From Glandiceps talaboti (taxonomy: Eukaryota; Hemichordata; Enteropneusta; Spengelidae): a DNA stretch of 64,000 bases. The stretch is from the NCBI RefSeq assembly GCF_964340395.1, contig NC_135567.1:15252806-15316805 (forward strand). The letters run 5' to 3'. Shown piece after piece: positions 13,626 to 25,090 of the stretch. The stretch's first letter is position 1. Each line of letters opens with the position of its first letter. A program made the position numbers and the translations under genes. The notes under the pieces are model-generated. The model made no database searches. It was given only the letters and a program-made list of their open reading frames with translations, and was not told the origin of the DNA.

Positions 13626-14142
13626 TGCCGGCCGTGTAATTTATTAACAGATGTAACAAAGTGCAAGATACAATTGCAAAACACTCTTTCAAAAAATTAA
13701 AACGAAAAGGAAACATTTCAACAAACAAACAGATTGAGCCTTAAGACCGCCCAGGAAAAACCAGACTAAAACCCATTGGGAAAAAGTCTGGAAACCTGTA
13801 CCCGACACACTGCAGCTGTCTAATGCACATCTGGGGAGGTTTCGGGTGTCTTCCTTACTGGCTCTGGTTCCTAGAACTGAACTCCTTTGCTAAAGGAGCA
13901 ATACTAACTAAGTTGACATTAGTTCAAAACTCAAACAAACTGGCTGCACTGTGACGGGTGCTGGCCTAGAATGGTTCAAAATCCCCGCTTCCCTCACTTA
14001 AATACTGTCACCCACGTGACTTTTTCCACGTCTCCCATTGGCTGTTCTCACAACGTCCAGACAATAATTTTCCTCTATACTAGCGAAACGCAGAAAATTT
14101 AATTTATGTTGGAGATTCCAAATGTATAAGATACTCTTAACA
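13626..14142 (-). mobile_element. Probable solo LTR (gypsy-type) with polypurine tract
   Basis: On the minus strand a purine run (TTTAGGGGATAGA) is followed by TGTTAAGAGTATC, as at a polypurine tract/3' LTR junction. About 100 bp in are CCAATGGGAG and then GTATTTAAGTGAGG, spaced like a CCAAT box and TATA-like promoter. AATAAA lies at 13645-13640, near the CA end. The length of ~517 bp fits an LTR. I see no second LTR, no pol fragment and no clear 5-bp target duplication, so the call is by architecture only. Confidence 0.45.
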
Positions 14143-15700
14143 TCTATCCCCTAAATTACTGAATTTTCTTAAGCCACGAATTTATATAGGCATAGGGGTC
14201 GGGGAAGATCAGTTTCAGCAGATACCGCTATATAGGTCTAAGGGCATTCATGAACTTCGAGTACTGATAAAAATATGACAGCCGTTAATTGTGGAAGCTG
14301 ATTATCGGATTAACGTTAAGACGCTAGAAACATTATTAATGGAGTTGTATATCGACAGATTCTGATAAATTGTGATACCAGTCCCCAACATGGTTTTTTT
14401 TGTTCAGTCGAGAAAAATATGAGTGACCTAAGGGGCGGAAGATGACTAACAACAAAACCATTTCTGTCAGAGTATTTTCGGACTGAATTGAAGAAAAAAA
14501 ATGGAAAATTTCTAAACCCACAGATGCAAGCCTAATTTATGAAAACATGGGAAAATAATAGTGTTTTGAACGGTTACCTTATATCTAGTGAAAAAAATAA
14601 TGATGTTGATGGGTGTTTAGTGAGTAGAACGATCAGGGGATAATTCCAGATTTTCTGTCTGAATGCGTACAACTCGTGTTATGCTCGTTGTACAATTAGG
14701 TCTTGCTCCCGAATATTGTTCTTCACTCAGCCAAGAAAAATACCAGTGACCTAAGGGACCTTATCACTACGAGTCGATAGACGAGAAATGACAAACCTTG
14801 GTCACGATTAATAAGTTTGGGAATAATATAATTATACCTCCTCAAGCCAAATTTATGCAAAATTGGAAAAGTTTTGAATCGGGTTTCGACCACCACAGAA
14901 CCAGTGACGTAGACACGGGTTTTCCTGACGTAGAGGAACAGGATGTGTCGTTAATGTTTTGGGTTTTTTCTGTTCATCGTATACGTAGTATGATCATTTT
15001 TGTCGTTGAAAAGGCATAGACGCCATTTTATTAAGGCATATTTACATAAACGTCATCCAGTATCGTAGCTATGTTAATTTGTGTCTTACATGAGTAAAGA
15101 ATCCCCCATACAGTGTTAACAAGTTTGTGTATTTCTACAATCGTGATGTCATCCACAATTTTTGGGTATAGCCACAAATTACGTCGTTGAATCGTTCATT
15201 CGGTTTGCCTATTATGCCACGAATCTAATAGTGAACATAGGTAAACGTAAGCATGCTTCAGTTCGTAACATAACTATATGTATTTATTCAAATGGAACAT
15301 CTTGACTTGTCAGAAATAATTTCGTCCACTTCCACTCCACTAAAGCGCCTGGATGGAAAGAACGTATATCGAAGCCCGCCCCCTTGCGGTCAGAAGATGC
15401 AGATGAAACAATGACGTACAGAAAAAAATTCAGATCTGAGCCCTCAAGAGTAAATAAATTACGTTTAGTGAACATAATTTTTGACGTGTGCAGTGACCTT
15501 TTCAATGCCTAACTATTACCCGCTAAACTAAAAAGAGTAAAACGTGTACAACCATTCCTATCAATCAATCAAGTTACATCAATTTGGCATATGACTCGTA
15601 GTGGTTGGTGATGGACATTTGAAGTGACGTTTTCAGTATCTCTTATATACTTAAACTGGATGTTCAATGGTGTGTGCATCAGACTAGATTAGCATTACAA
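14143..15700. other. No gene recognised
   Basis: Contains a direct repeat of AGTGACCTAAGGG-flanked sequence (14395-14480 and 14725-14790). ORFs are short and unremarkable. Confidence 0.5.
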
Positions 15701-15779
15701 GGAAAGATTTGAATATTCGAAATATACAGACAAGTGTATGCGTTTGTTTATGTTTGGCTGCGTTTGTTTATGTTTTGTT

Positions 15780-15811
15780 TATGTGTGTGTGTGTGTGTAT
15801 GTGTGTGTGTA

Positions 15812-15842
<31 letters not shown>

Positions 15843-15919
15843 ATGTATGTATGTATGTATGTATGTATGTATGTATGTATGTATGTATGTATGTATGTAT
15901 GTATGTATGTGTATATGTG

Positions 15920-15951
<32 letters not shown>

Positions 15952-16019
15952 TGTATGTATGTATGTATGTATGTATGTATGTATGTATGTATGTATGTAT
16001 GTATGTATGTGTATATGTG

Positions 16020-16051
<32 letters not shown>

Positions 16052-16473
16052 TGTATGTATACTATGTATGTATGTATGTATGTATGTATGTATGTATGTA
16101 TGTATGTATGCATACATGTATGTATGTATGTATGTATGTATGTATGTATGTACGTATGTACGTATATATGTATGTACGTACGTACGTATGTACGTATGTA
16201 TGTATGTATGTATGTATGTATGTATGTGTATATGTGTATATGTGTGTATGTGTGTATGTATGTATGTATGTATGTATGTACTATGTACGTATGTACGTAT
16301 GTACGTATGTATGTATGTATGTATGTATGTATGTACTATGTACGTATGTACGTATGTACGTATGTATGTATGTATGTATGTATGTATGTATGTATGTATG
16401 TTGTGTGTATGTATGTATGTATGTATGTATGTATGTATGTATGTATGTATGTATGTGTATATGTGTATATGTG

Positions 16474-16505
<32 letters not shown>

Positions 16506-16633
16506 TGTATGTATGTATGTATGTATGTATGTATGTATGTATGTATGTATGTATGTCTGTATGTATGTATGTATGTATGTATGTATGTATGTATGTATGT
16601 ATGTATGTATGTATGTATGTATGTGTATATGTG

Positions 16634-16665
<32 letters not shown>

Positions 16666-16711
16666 TGTATGTATGTGTATATGTGTATATGTATGTATGT
16701 ATGTATGTATG

Positions 16712-16745
<34 letters not shown>

Positions 16746-16861
16746 TGTATGTATGTATGTATGTATGTATGTATGTATGTATGTATGTATGTATGTATGT
16801 ATGTATGTACGTATGTATGTATGTATGTATGTATGTATGTATGTATGTGTGTGTATATGTG

Positions 16862-16893
<32 letters not shown>

Positions 16894-16913
16894 TGTATGT
16901 ATGTGTATATGTG

Positions 16914-16945
<32 letters not shown>

Positions 16946-17069
16946 TGTATGTATGTATGTATGTATGTATGTATGTATGTATGTATGTATGTATGTATGT
17001 ATGTATGTATGTACGTATGTATGTATGTATGTATGTATGTATGTATGTATGTATGTGTGTGTATATGTG

Positions 17070-17101
<32 letters not shown>

Positions 17102-17121
17102 TGTATGTATGTGTATATGTG

Positions 17122-17153
<32 letters not shown>

Positions 17154-17200
17154 TGTATGTATGTATGCATGTATGTATGTATGTATGTATGTATGTATGT
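15780..17200. repeat. 1.4-kb (GTAT)n block with higher-order structure
   Basis: GTAT tetramers are broken by a GTGTATATGTGTATATGTAT spacer at about ten places (for example 15909, 16010, 16455, 16623, 16854, 17053) and by GTAC patches at 16150-16370. The paired spacers at 16623/16675, 16854/16906 and 17053/17110 show duplication of a ~200-bp block. Confidence 0.95.
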
Positions 17201-17540
17201 TCAGTGATTCAGTACATATCTATCTCTTCACACCATTCTCCGTTCCCTCCATTCTTTGTAAGGGCTGAACAACACGTACGACATATGACCGTTGTATCTC
17301 ACAGTCTATCTGTCTAGATCTTTGTCCATCCAACTACCTATCTATCTATCTATCTATCCATCTACCTACCTACCTATCTATCTATCTATTTATGTCTTTG
17401 GCCTTCTTTCTATGTATATTTCTGTAAGGTTTGTTTCTTTTTTGATGTTGACGTTGAGGGCAGTATCGATAAAGGGTAGCAGAGGGGACTGTACCAATCT
17501 GATTAAAATCCGATATAGTGAACTCGGCGCGATTTCTTAA

Positions 17541-17652
17541 TTTAGCTCTTCCGTTTATTGTCGTTTGCTCTTTTTAGTTCTATGAGCAAATACCCGATAC
17601 CTAGGTATCAGAACAAAAAGAGAACAAATGACAATAAACGTAATGGCTAAAT
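17541..17652. repeat. Hairpin palindrome, ~42-bp arms
   Basis: TTTAGCTCTTCCGTTTATTG, TCGTTTGCTCTTTTTAGTTC against GAACAAAAAGAGAACAAATG, ACAATAAACGTAATGGCTAAA. A smaller GATACCTAGGTATC palindrome sits in the loop. Confidence 0.75.
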
Positions 17653-17664
17653 TAATATATTCTA

Positions 17665-17773
17665 CATTCATTTGGATTAGGATTAGGCCTCACAATGAAA
17701 ATTGTGTGCTTCCGATTATGCTCAGTTTTAGAATAGGTGGGGGTAGGTAGATGTTTTTATTTTTAAATTATTT

Positions 17774-17834
<61 letters not shown>

Positions 17835-18120
17835 TATGTGAGTGCCTAGTTCAGGTAGACATGTTTTCCGTTGTTTTCCATACAGTCTCTGTGTTATTGA
17901 TTTCTTCTCATCAGATGTACAGCCATTACACATTGGAAGAACAATTTACATTGTCTTTCTAAGTTGATGTCAGTTTCCGCATCCACTATTTCTTGCAAAA
18001 CATCACAATTTTCACGATTTTATAATTTTTTATCGAATACGTACAAAAAAGTTGAGGATCGGCGTAAAAAAAATAGGTGGGGGTCAGGTAACCGAAACCA
18101 AATGTGTTTTTGGCCTTAGT
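17665..18120. mobile_element. Interspersed element, copy 2 (reverse orientation)
   Basis: Reverse complement of the 36.5-kb copy: AGGCCTCACAATGAAAATTG, AATAGGTGGGGGTAGGTAGA, then CATACAGTCTCTGTGTTATT and, at the far end, TAGGTGGGGGTCAGGTAACC. A (TA)n expansion at 17779-17830 is inserted in it. Confidence 0.6.
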
Positions 18121-18950
18121 GTAGTTAATACCGATTTGATACGTTCTAGTTGCTGTAAAGAACTGTTCACATAGTTATATAACATGTTTATTATCCGATT
18201 TCGACAATCAGACCACAATGAACAAAGCGGGGCAATAGGGCAACACTGCTTTAGGTAAATATATTTTAAAAAATGTATTTCCGCGATCCGATAACCCGAC
18301 CTACCGGAAAATGTGATATCAGTCAATGCAGGTGTACATAAAATGATTCGTAAAGAAAGGAAAAGATTGTAGATAGTCAAGGTTGGGGTGTTGATTACGA
18401 CAAATCTTGTGATAAACAGATCTAAACGCTTTCAAAGTTGACGACGATAACAAACTGACATGGCGGGAAAACACATGGTTGATCTCAACTCCGATCATGT
18501 TTTTTCGAAGTTTTCTGCATTTTATACAATAAACTTTATATAAAAAATAATCAAAGAAACGTATAAAACACTTACCTCAATGATGTTTGGAACGGTTGAT
18601 TCGATATTTCTGTATTAATAGCGAGTAGCGATGAACAGTTTCATTTGTTCATGTCCGGAAGTACCGTCGCGTCTGAGCCAGTCCTGTCGTGCGTTATCAG
18701 TGAGGCGCCCGTCGTATTGTTTTATTTGCATAACAATAAACATTACAATTCTCTCCGATGCTAAAGTGTGACCAATTGAGAACTTCCCAACCTCGAAAAT
18801 CCGAGGTTAGTTAATATGCTAAGCTGGTAGAAATGTGTTAATTGGCTCATCATCTATATCAACAGAAATAAAGAAGTGTCGGGTATTTGCATAATCTTCT
18901 TTTCCATCTTTTCATTGTATGCATGGTGCACTCAGACCACTATAGAAAGT

Positions 18951-19065
18951 TGTCTTGCTGCTAGACGTTCGGGCTTTCTCCCGACGAAGTTCGCTGTGAT
19001 CGCGAACGCCCATCCTTGTCGTATTGTAAATTCGGAATAACACCTGAGGTCTAGCAGCTAGACTA
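18951..19065. mobile_element. Short MITE with TAGTCT-GCTGCTAGA ends, copy 1
   Basis: The left end GTCTTGCTGCTAGACGTTCG pairs with the right end TGAGGTCTAGCAGCTAGACTA. Inside are GTTCGC-GTGATCGCGAAC and CATCC-TGTCGTATTGTA. About 115 bp. Confidence 0.65.
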
Positions 19066-19516
19066 GGACATGAGTAGCTGTGGCCAGATTCATAGGAAGT
19101 ATTTATAGTAGGAGCACAGAAACTTCAAAGGCTTATTTATTCTTTATTGTTTAGTATAATGTCGTAGCGTTATTTTACAAATTGTGACGCGAACTTGGCC
19201 GCTTTATAATGAACACGCAGGACAATAGCCACCTTAGCTCTGAAATATGATTTGAGAACTCTCTGTCAGCAGTTGTGTCACAGTTCTCTGAGTGCACATT
19301 TCCAAATTTTGACCCGTCTTTTTTACACCTGACACCATGAAGACGCGACATTACACAAATATCCATTATCGGATAAAATCTAATTTTAGACTCTAGGTTA
19401 GATGCTTGCTCTGATTCACTTTTTATGATATTATCCTATAAAAAGTACTCTGTACGTGCGAAGAGTAATATTAGAGTCTAAAATTCGATTTTGTTGGCGT
19501 CTGTCAAATCGCTACC

Positions 19517-19659
19517 TAGTCTTGCTGCTAGATGTTCGTGCTTTCTTTCGATACTATAAGCGAACAAAGTTCGCAGTGAGGACTTGCCTTGGATGTTCCA
19601 TCCTCGATAGCGATGTCGTATTGTATCGGAAGAACATCCGAGGTCTAGCAGATAGACTA
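19517..19659. mobile_element. Short MITE with TAGTCT-GCTGCTAGA ends, copy 2
   Basis: TAGTCTTGCTGCTAGATGTTCG and CGAGGTCTAGCAGATAGACTA. The interior shares CATCCTCGAT and GTCGTATTGTATCGGA with the fragments at 18951 and 33140. Confidence 0.65.
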
Positions 19660-21620
19660 ATCGCTACCATGAAAAGAGGCCAATGGTTTGCGTGATGTTG
19701 AAAATAAAACGTCCATATGATTATTATATTGAAACGGCTTAGTGAATACACACAGCTAGCACTTGTATAAACGGAGATGTGTTTCAACTCAGACTCAGAC
19801 CACTAATGAATATTTTCAGTGGCCTGAGGTTACACAGACAAGGAACACAAAATTGCAGTCCCGTGCTTTTATAATGTTTTGCACTCGCAAATCCGTGATC
19901 AAAGAATGTACACTTGCTATTGAATCCAGGATGAATAAAGTTTAAACGTTGTAAACCTTTCTCGAATATATTCTGACAGTGATGTTGAATTTGAGGGAAA
20001 ATTCTGTTTGACAATAGAATAGACTAGCCAAGATTACTGACTACATAGCTCTTCAATGTAAGTGTGAGCAGTGAAGTGAAAACAGCTAGTGTACTTCCCG
20101 TTTCTCGGACAAGGCAACATTATATCGCCCTTCACATGCTATTGTTTGTAATTGATAAAACAAAAGGCGTTCTATAGAATATCATATCCCTTCGTCGCTA
20201 AAATTAACAGAGACGAGAAAATGACGGAAATGCAAGTTATCGAACATTCAGGACGAACACCTTTTTCAGTTAGAAAAACTTCCCTTTTTGAAATGGAGAT
20301 TAGTCCCCAGCATCATTTTCACAAACCTGCGAAGAGGCCTTGATTGACACAACATTGTACAGTCATGGACACAGTCTATCTGAGAGACATTCCTTACTGT
20401 TCACATTTCTACTAGGCTACATCCATTTCGTAGGGTCTATGATCCATCTCAGACCGGTTGACCACTAGTGGTCTGAGGGTCCATGTCGCCCTGCTTGCAT
20501 ACGGAGTAAGTCGCCTACAAAGAGACAGTTGTGAAACCTGGGCTTTCCTGAAATGCTAGTAACTAAAGATTTAACGCATCTGTGTTCAAATATCAGCAAT
20601 AAATCGACTATTTACCTCGCCTTGGCTACAAAAGTACTAGTTCCAGTCCGGAGGACCAGCAATCCCGAAATTACAAGTTCAATCGTATTTTATGCCCAAG
20701 TGGACGCCCGATCAAATGTGGCGGAGTTTGTAAGGCGGGACTTTGAAATCAGTCGGAACTGGAAAAGTTCCGATTTCGACACTTTTTGTGATCGTACCAG
20801 CGACTACTATCGTCAAAAAGATGTAAAATGAGTACATATTCGACCGATTGCTAATATTTGATAGCTTTATAAAAAAAAAATTATATGTAATTATTTTGTT
20901 ATTGGTGCGAAAGTATTTTGTTTTCGCACTCGCTATAGGACGGTTACTTTTCGTAGGACGGTGTTGAGCGAAACGCGTACACCGTCTGCAAGCAGGACTG
21001 TGAGCCATGGTACAACATCTGAGCACAGGAACACAGTTTCTTGTCTGTGATCTGAGGTACAACTACTGACCATTATCGGATTGAGAGGTGTCAACGAGTT
21101 TCAGCAAGATGCTTAGTTTAAACAAACAAGTTTTATTTACACATAGCCCCAAAGCGTAGGCTGGTGGCGTTATTCACCATATGGGTACAGGTGTAAGAAG
21201 GTGCTAAAAGGTGTTACTTTTAGCATCAGCAGAATTGTAATGCATAAACTAATGTCGGAGCAGGGGCATGATATGCAGTATCAATTCTGGTGAAATCCGA
21301 AAATAAATTTGGAAAATTGGAAAATAACAAATAGGAAAAATAAAATAGCGCCATAGCTAAACTCTGAGACAAGTTACATAAACAGTGCGGCCCAACTGCT
21401 TGGGTATAATTGGGGGCGCCCTTTAGCGCATAGCGTATTGATGACGTGTTTTTACCGATTTTTACAGTTGACCAAATTGTACATGTAATTTGTAAAGGTG
21501 AAGTGTCTCGGATTTGCAGACCCGCCATACTCTTAAATGATGCATCACTGGATGTGTGGTATGGTTTTGTTTGTAAATTTAAAGGTCATATTGTTCATTC
21601 GATTCGTTTACGCCATTTGG
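19660..21620. other. No gene recognised
   Basis: Moderately GC-richer than its surroundings, with several ORFs of 60-116 codons on both strands. None shows a motif. The segment 20553-20831 has a mixed, coding-like composition, but I cannot link it to any family or splice site. Confidence 0.45.
20445..20475. repeat. Mini-palindrome CTCAGACC...GGTCTGAG
   Basis: ATCTCAGACCGGTTGACCAC, then TAGTGGTCTGAG. Related short hairpins lie at 19788-19831, 45328-45363 and 59167-59190. Confidence 0.5.
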
Positions 21621-21623
21621 ATG

Positions 21624-22232
21624 ATGCCTCGCAAAATAGGGAGCTATACATGTTGTGTCCCGGGTTTTTTTCAATGGTTTTCCGAAAGACTCTAAACTTC
21701 GAAAAAAAATGGATGAAAAACAGGGGAGCACAGGCACGTACAGCGAGTTCAAACGAACAGCAGGCCATTGCGTGTGTAGTCACAGACGAGGATTTCTTCC
21801 TCGTCTGTGCTGTAGTGCACATTTCAAAGGGGGTATGAAGACTTATATGGAAAAATATACCATCTGAATTCCTATTGACGAAAACTTACATTAAACCTAG
21901 GCGTCCATTGGTAAGGAGATCCCTTTAAAATGTCAAAATATCACAAGCGTCGACGCTGTGCTGTTGGATGAGACGGGTATTTCGGAGGTCGAGCCTTTGC
22001 TAAACTCTGATTTTCAATCAAAGTCAAGCACTATCTCGAATGCCATCGAAAACGACAATTTCGTATTGAATGCCTACAGCTACAGACGAGTCCAGCGGAT
22101 CTTCAAATTTTATCAGAAACAAAGATGACATTATTCGCGATATGGAGTCGAAAATCATTAAACTTGAGAGTGAATTCGAACTGTTTGATGCAATTAATAC
22201 ATGTCATCGCCTTCCACTTCGGATTTACTAAA
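21624..22232 (+). pseudogene. Degenerate THAP-domain protein with coiled coil, transposon-derived
   Basis: The pieces fall in different frames. First, from 21624, MPRKIGSYTCCVPG matches the C-x-C start of a THAP zinc-binding domain. A shifted frame then gives FFNGFPKDSKLRKK (the THAP FPKD segment) and later LCCSAHFKGGMKTYMEKYTI (the C-x-x-HF end). After a stop come KPRRPLVRRSL, then SVDAVLLDETGISEVEPLLN. In another frame follows NKDDIIRDMESKIIKLESEF, a heptad-like coiled coil. This order (THAP, linker, coiled coil) is typical of THAP transposases and derived proteins (Kolobok, P-like or DDE_4 associated). No catalytic DDE region follows. The missing metal ligands and several frameshifts make it a pseudogene. 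Confidence 0.6.
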
Positions 22233-23100
22233 TCCCAAGTGGAAGAAGAGACCTTTTGTAATCAATACCAAAAGTATGTGGTGTAATAAATTACCTATGA
22301 TGGTGTTCACTAACCTTAAGAATTGTCTCACTCCAGCTACATCTTCTGCCACCCTCTGAGGTCCTCACCCAGTTGCACGATTTTTGATCGTTGATTTACT
22401 TGTTAACTTCGTCGCAAGCAGTTATTATATTAGCACATATCCGTTTTGTGTAGGTCACATTTTTATCACCATCTTCATTTGTTGCATACTTCACAAATAT
22501 TAAATCCTTGAACAGACCAGACGTTTTAGTGATCCATTGTCTTTTTTTCATGTAAAAGTTATGGCTTCTGGGATTACTTTAATACCACTTAGTTTATAGT
22601 CCACCAACTCATAAAGGACAGCAGCTACATGTTCGCAGCTACATTTTCTTCTAATTTACATCTTTGAAACAAAAAGAGTATGATAAATATAAGGTTGAGA
22701 TATTTTAATATGCATTACACAATACATAGTAAACTAGTGTAAGCTTATACTTGTAAATTCCAAATCTAATCTACTGACTTTAAATTTATCGACCTTCACC
22801 ATCAAGTTAAAAACAGTTGGTACAGTATCACTGCTTTTAATAAATTCTTCTCAGACGATTGCTAGTCTAGTACCCCCTGGTGTCACTAAACGACCCTCAC
22901 TGGAAAGCTCAGGCCACTACCACCGAGGCAGCTCTTGTTGTTTCTCGACAGAACGGCTAGTGCCACCAGCCATGATATTTCTCGTCACTGAACATTTTCC
23001 AACAAATAATTCACACAGAACTCATTTAAAGCTTCCATTCTACCGTAAAACACCAAATGGAAAATGTTATTTAATTTCTCGTGCAGTGGTACTAGACACA
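22233..23100. other. No gene recognised; left flank of the six-unit array
   Basis: This is where exons downstream of the intact SAP-like exon would be expected on the minus strand. I find no acceptor followed by a convincing open frame. Confidence 0.5.
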
Positions 23101-23359
23101 CGACTTCAGATATAATGATATACCAGCTTTAGCTAGCTAACTACAAGGAAGTTATGAAATACTCGTTATTTACAATAGTATCCAAATCTTCTTTATCGAC
23201 TAGGAGTGCCAAAGTATTGAACACCGTGTATTACTGTTTGCATTTTTACAAAAATTAACAATTATGGAATAAGAAACTAGTTTAAAATGATGAAAATAAA
23301 CGAAAACAGACATCTTAGTAGGATACAATGGAAATGAATGGTCTCGTAAATCAACTTAC

Positions 23360-23499
23360 CTCGCAACTAAATCAATTTTACGGCCGGTCACAGACGCGTT
23401 CCGACACTGCAACCACCTATTCAGTTGAGGAACAGTATATACCTCAAACGGACCATCAATAACAGCGCCGGGTGTATTAATTTTACCATCACAATCCAT
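23360..23499 (-). CDS. SAP-like motif exon, intact copy (array unit 1)
   Basis: From an ATG at 23499 the frame runs 46 codons to a strong donor (GCGAG|GTAAGT at 23360/23359). Residues 18-46 read PFEVYTVPQLNRWLQCRNAS and then VTGRKIDLVA. This fits the SAP fold pattern: hydrophobic helix 1 with LxxWL, a short turn, then G-K/R-K-x-x-L-V. In invertebrate genomes such N-terminal SAP-like segments often precede SWIM or YqaJ-type domains in mobile-element-related proteins; that is family knowledge, and no such partner is seen here. No downstream exon is visible below 23.3 kb on this strand, so the gene is partial at best. The alternative ORF MAPSKEL (23421-23687) overlaps it in another frame. Confidence 0.5.
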
Positions 23500-23681
23500 C
23501 TCATACGCAAACTATTACAAGTCAATGTTGTAAACAACCGCCAGGGCATATGTCGTCTGCGTGCGTCGTCTGGATGCGCAAACGACAGTTCAAATACATC
23601 CCATAGCTCAGCGCGCCAAGATAATTTTGGTTTGCAGTCCGCTGTCAGTTCTTTAGAGGGCGCCATCTTACCGTCTTTGCC

Positions 23682-24030
23682 ATGCACCCGTGAATGTTGA
23701 ACGCATCTTTTTTAAAAATGCGTTATTGGTGAATGATTGTTATTTTTGAACGTGAATGCTTACTAATCAAACGCGTGGATCATGAATTGCATGCTTTGTG
23801 AACATAACGACGCCAGTCGCGACTTCTGACCCAGTTCTCATTGAATGAACTCTGTGGTCTGATGTTTACTTCCTCTGATCTCAACCTTTAAGTACGGAGT
23901 TTTCTATTGGTCCCCATGAATGCCATTGAGCAATCAGAGTGTAACTATAATTGTGCGAGTTACAGGTCGCTATTATTTTTCCATTATAGGCGTTAATATA
24001 TTCACTTTTTAAAACCCATGGCAAGAAACT
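23682..24030 (-). promoter_or_regulatory. Promoter-like segment repeated in each array unit
   Basis: Reading the minus strand of unit 1: TCTGATTGCTC and GGGACCAATAGAAAAC (CCAAT box), then AGTCGCGACTGG, CACGCGTTT, and finally TAAGATGGCGCCC, which matches the YY1 core AAGATGGCG often found at start sites. The CCAAT and ATGGCGCC parts recur in the other units; the TAAG before ATG is TACG in unit 6, and unit 5 lacks part of the upstream sequence. A promoter for the SAP-like exon just downstream is inferred, not shown. Confidence 0.35.
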
Positions 24031-24231
24031 TGTTTGCTGGCCACTGGAGGTTATTGTGAAGGTCACACTCTACTACATGCATTGTACTATTTGATAGAAC
24101 CCACGTGCTAATTATAATTGCACAAACAATTTGGTGTATTTAACCCCTCCCCCCCCCATGAGAGAGAGACAGAGACAGAGACAGAGAGTGAGTGAGTGAG
24201 TGAGTGAGTGAGTGAGTGATTCATTGATTGA

Positions 24232-24264
<33 letters not shown>

Positions 24265-24361
24265 AGTGAGTGAGTGAGTGAGTGAGTGAGTGAGTGAGTG
24301 AGTTGGAAAGATTACTGAAAATAATTGTTCTAAAATAGTTTTATCCATAAGTCGCTCTTAC

Positions 24362-24477
24362 CTCCATATTGTTCAAAATAATCCAGACAGCAGTCACCAC
24401 TAAGACGCAACTATGATGACAGCTACAATAGAAGTTGTAATTGTACCAATTACATTGTCCATCACAATATCCTTTCC
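24362..24477 (-). pseudogene. Broken transmembrane exon, array unit 1 (same state in units 2-4)
   Basis: Compared with units 5-6 it has an in-frame 12-base insertion (giving MDNV after GKDIV) and loses one T, turning VSLVV into a stop (GCGTCTTAGTGG). Units 2, 3 and 4 (near 26052, 27692 and 29292) share both changes, so they descend from one already broken unit. The splice sites remain. Confidence 0.5.
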
Positions 24478-24943
24478 CTAATGATTAGAATAATGCGTAA
24501 ATGTTAAATAAAATACAGAAAATCAAAATCTTAAATTAGTAAAATAACACTTTCTAAATGTATGCTTTAACTACCAATAATCTCGAAATTAATGAAAGAC
24601 TGATTGGTATGTTTGGAGGTTTATGACAATAACTTTTATCATATTTTTCAATACAATATGTTGATAAATACCTAAAATATATATATCATTCGACTTCTGA
24701 TATAATGATATACCACCTAAGCTAGCTAACACGGAAGTTATGAAATACTCGTCATTTACAGTAGTATCCAAACGTTCTGTCGACTATGAGTGCCAAATTA
24801 TTGAACACCGCGTATTATTGTTTACATTTTTACAAAAATTAACAATTATGAAATAAGAAACTATTTTACAATGATGAATATAAACAAAAACAGACATCTT
24901 AGTAGGATACGATGGAAATGAATGGACTCGTAAATCAACTTAC

Positions 24944-25090
24944 CTCGCAACTAAATCTATTTACGGCCGGTCACAGACGCGTTCCGACACTGCAGTCTGC
25001 AACAACCTCTTCAGTTGAGAAAACAGTATATACCTCAAACTAACCATCAATAACAGCGCCGGGTATATTAATTTTACCATCACAATCCAT
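24944..25090 (-). pseudogene. Broken SAP-like exon, array unit 2
   Basis: Same exon as at 23360-23499, but the codon for Pro of the DGPFEV motif region is replaced by a stop (GGT TAG). An extra base before CAACTG shifts the frame, and there is a duplicated CTGCAGT. The splice donor is retained. Units 3-6 (near 26635-26772, 28275-28419, 29875-30012 and 31368-31503) lack this nonsense change but share the frameshift (GTTTTCTCAACTG) and lose a base in the GRK-ID stretch. Confidence 0.5.

Noticed and set aside
15709-17317. Very long open frames (over 450 codons) of CMYV/HTYI repeats
   Set aside because: They are translations of the GTAT microsatellite in all frames and both strands; the period creates no stops. 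There are no start context, exon signals or homology.
20553-20831. 92-codon ORF with mixed composition as a gene
   Set aside because: No splice sites, no motif and no conserved feature recognised. It is within the expected chance length for this region.
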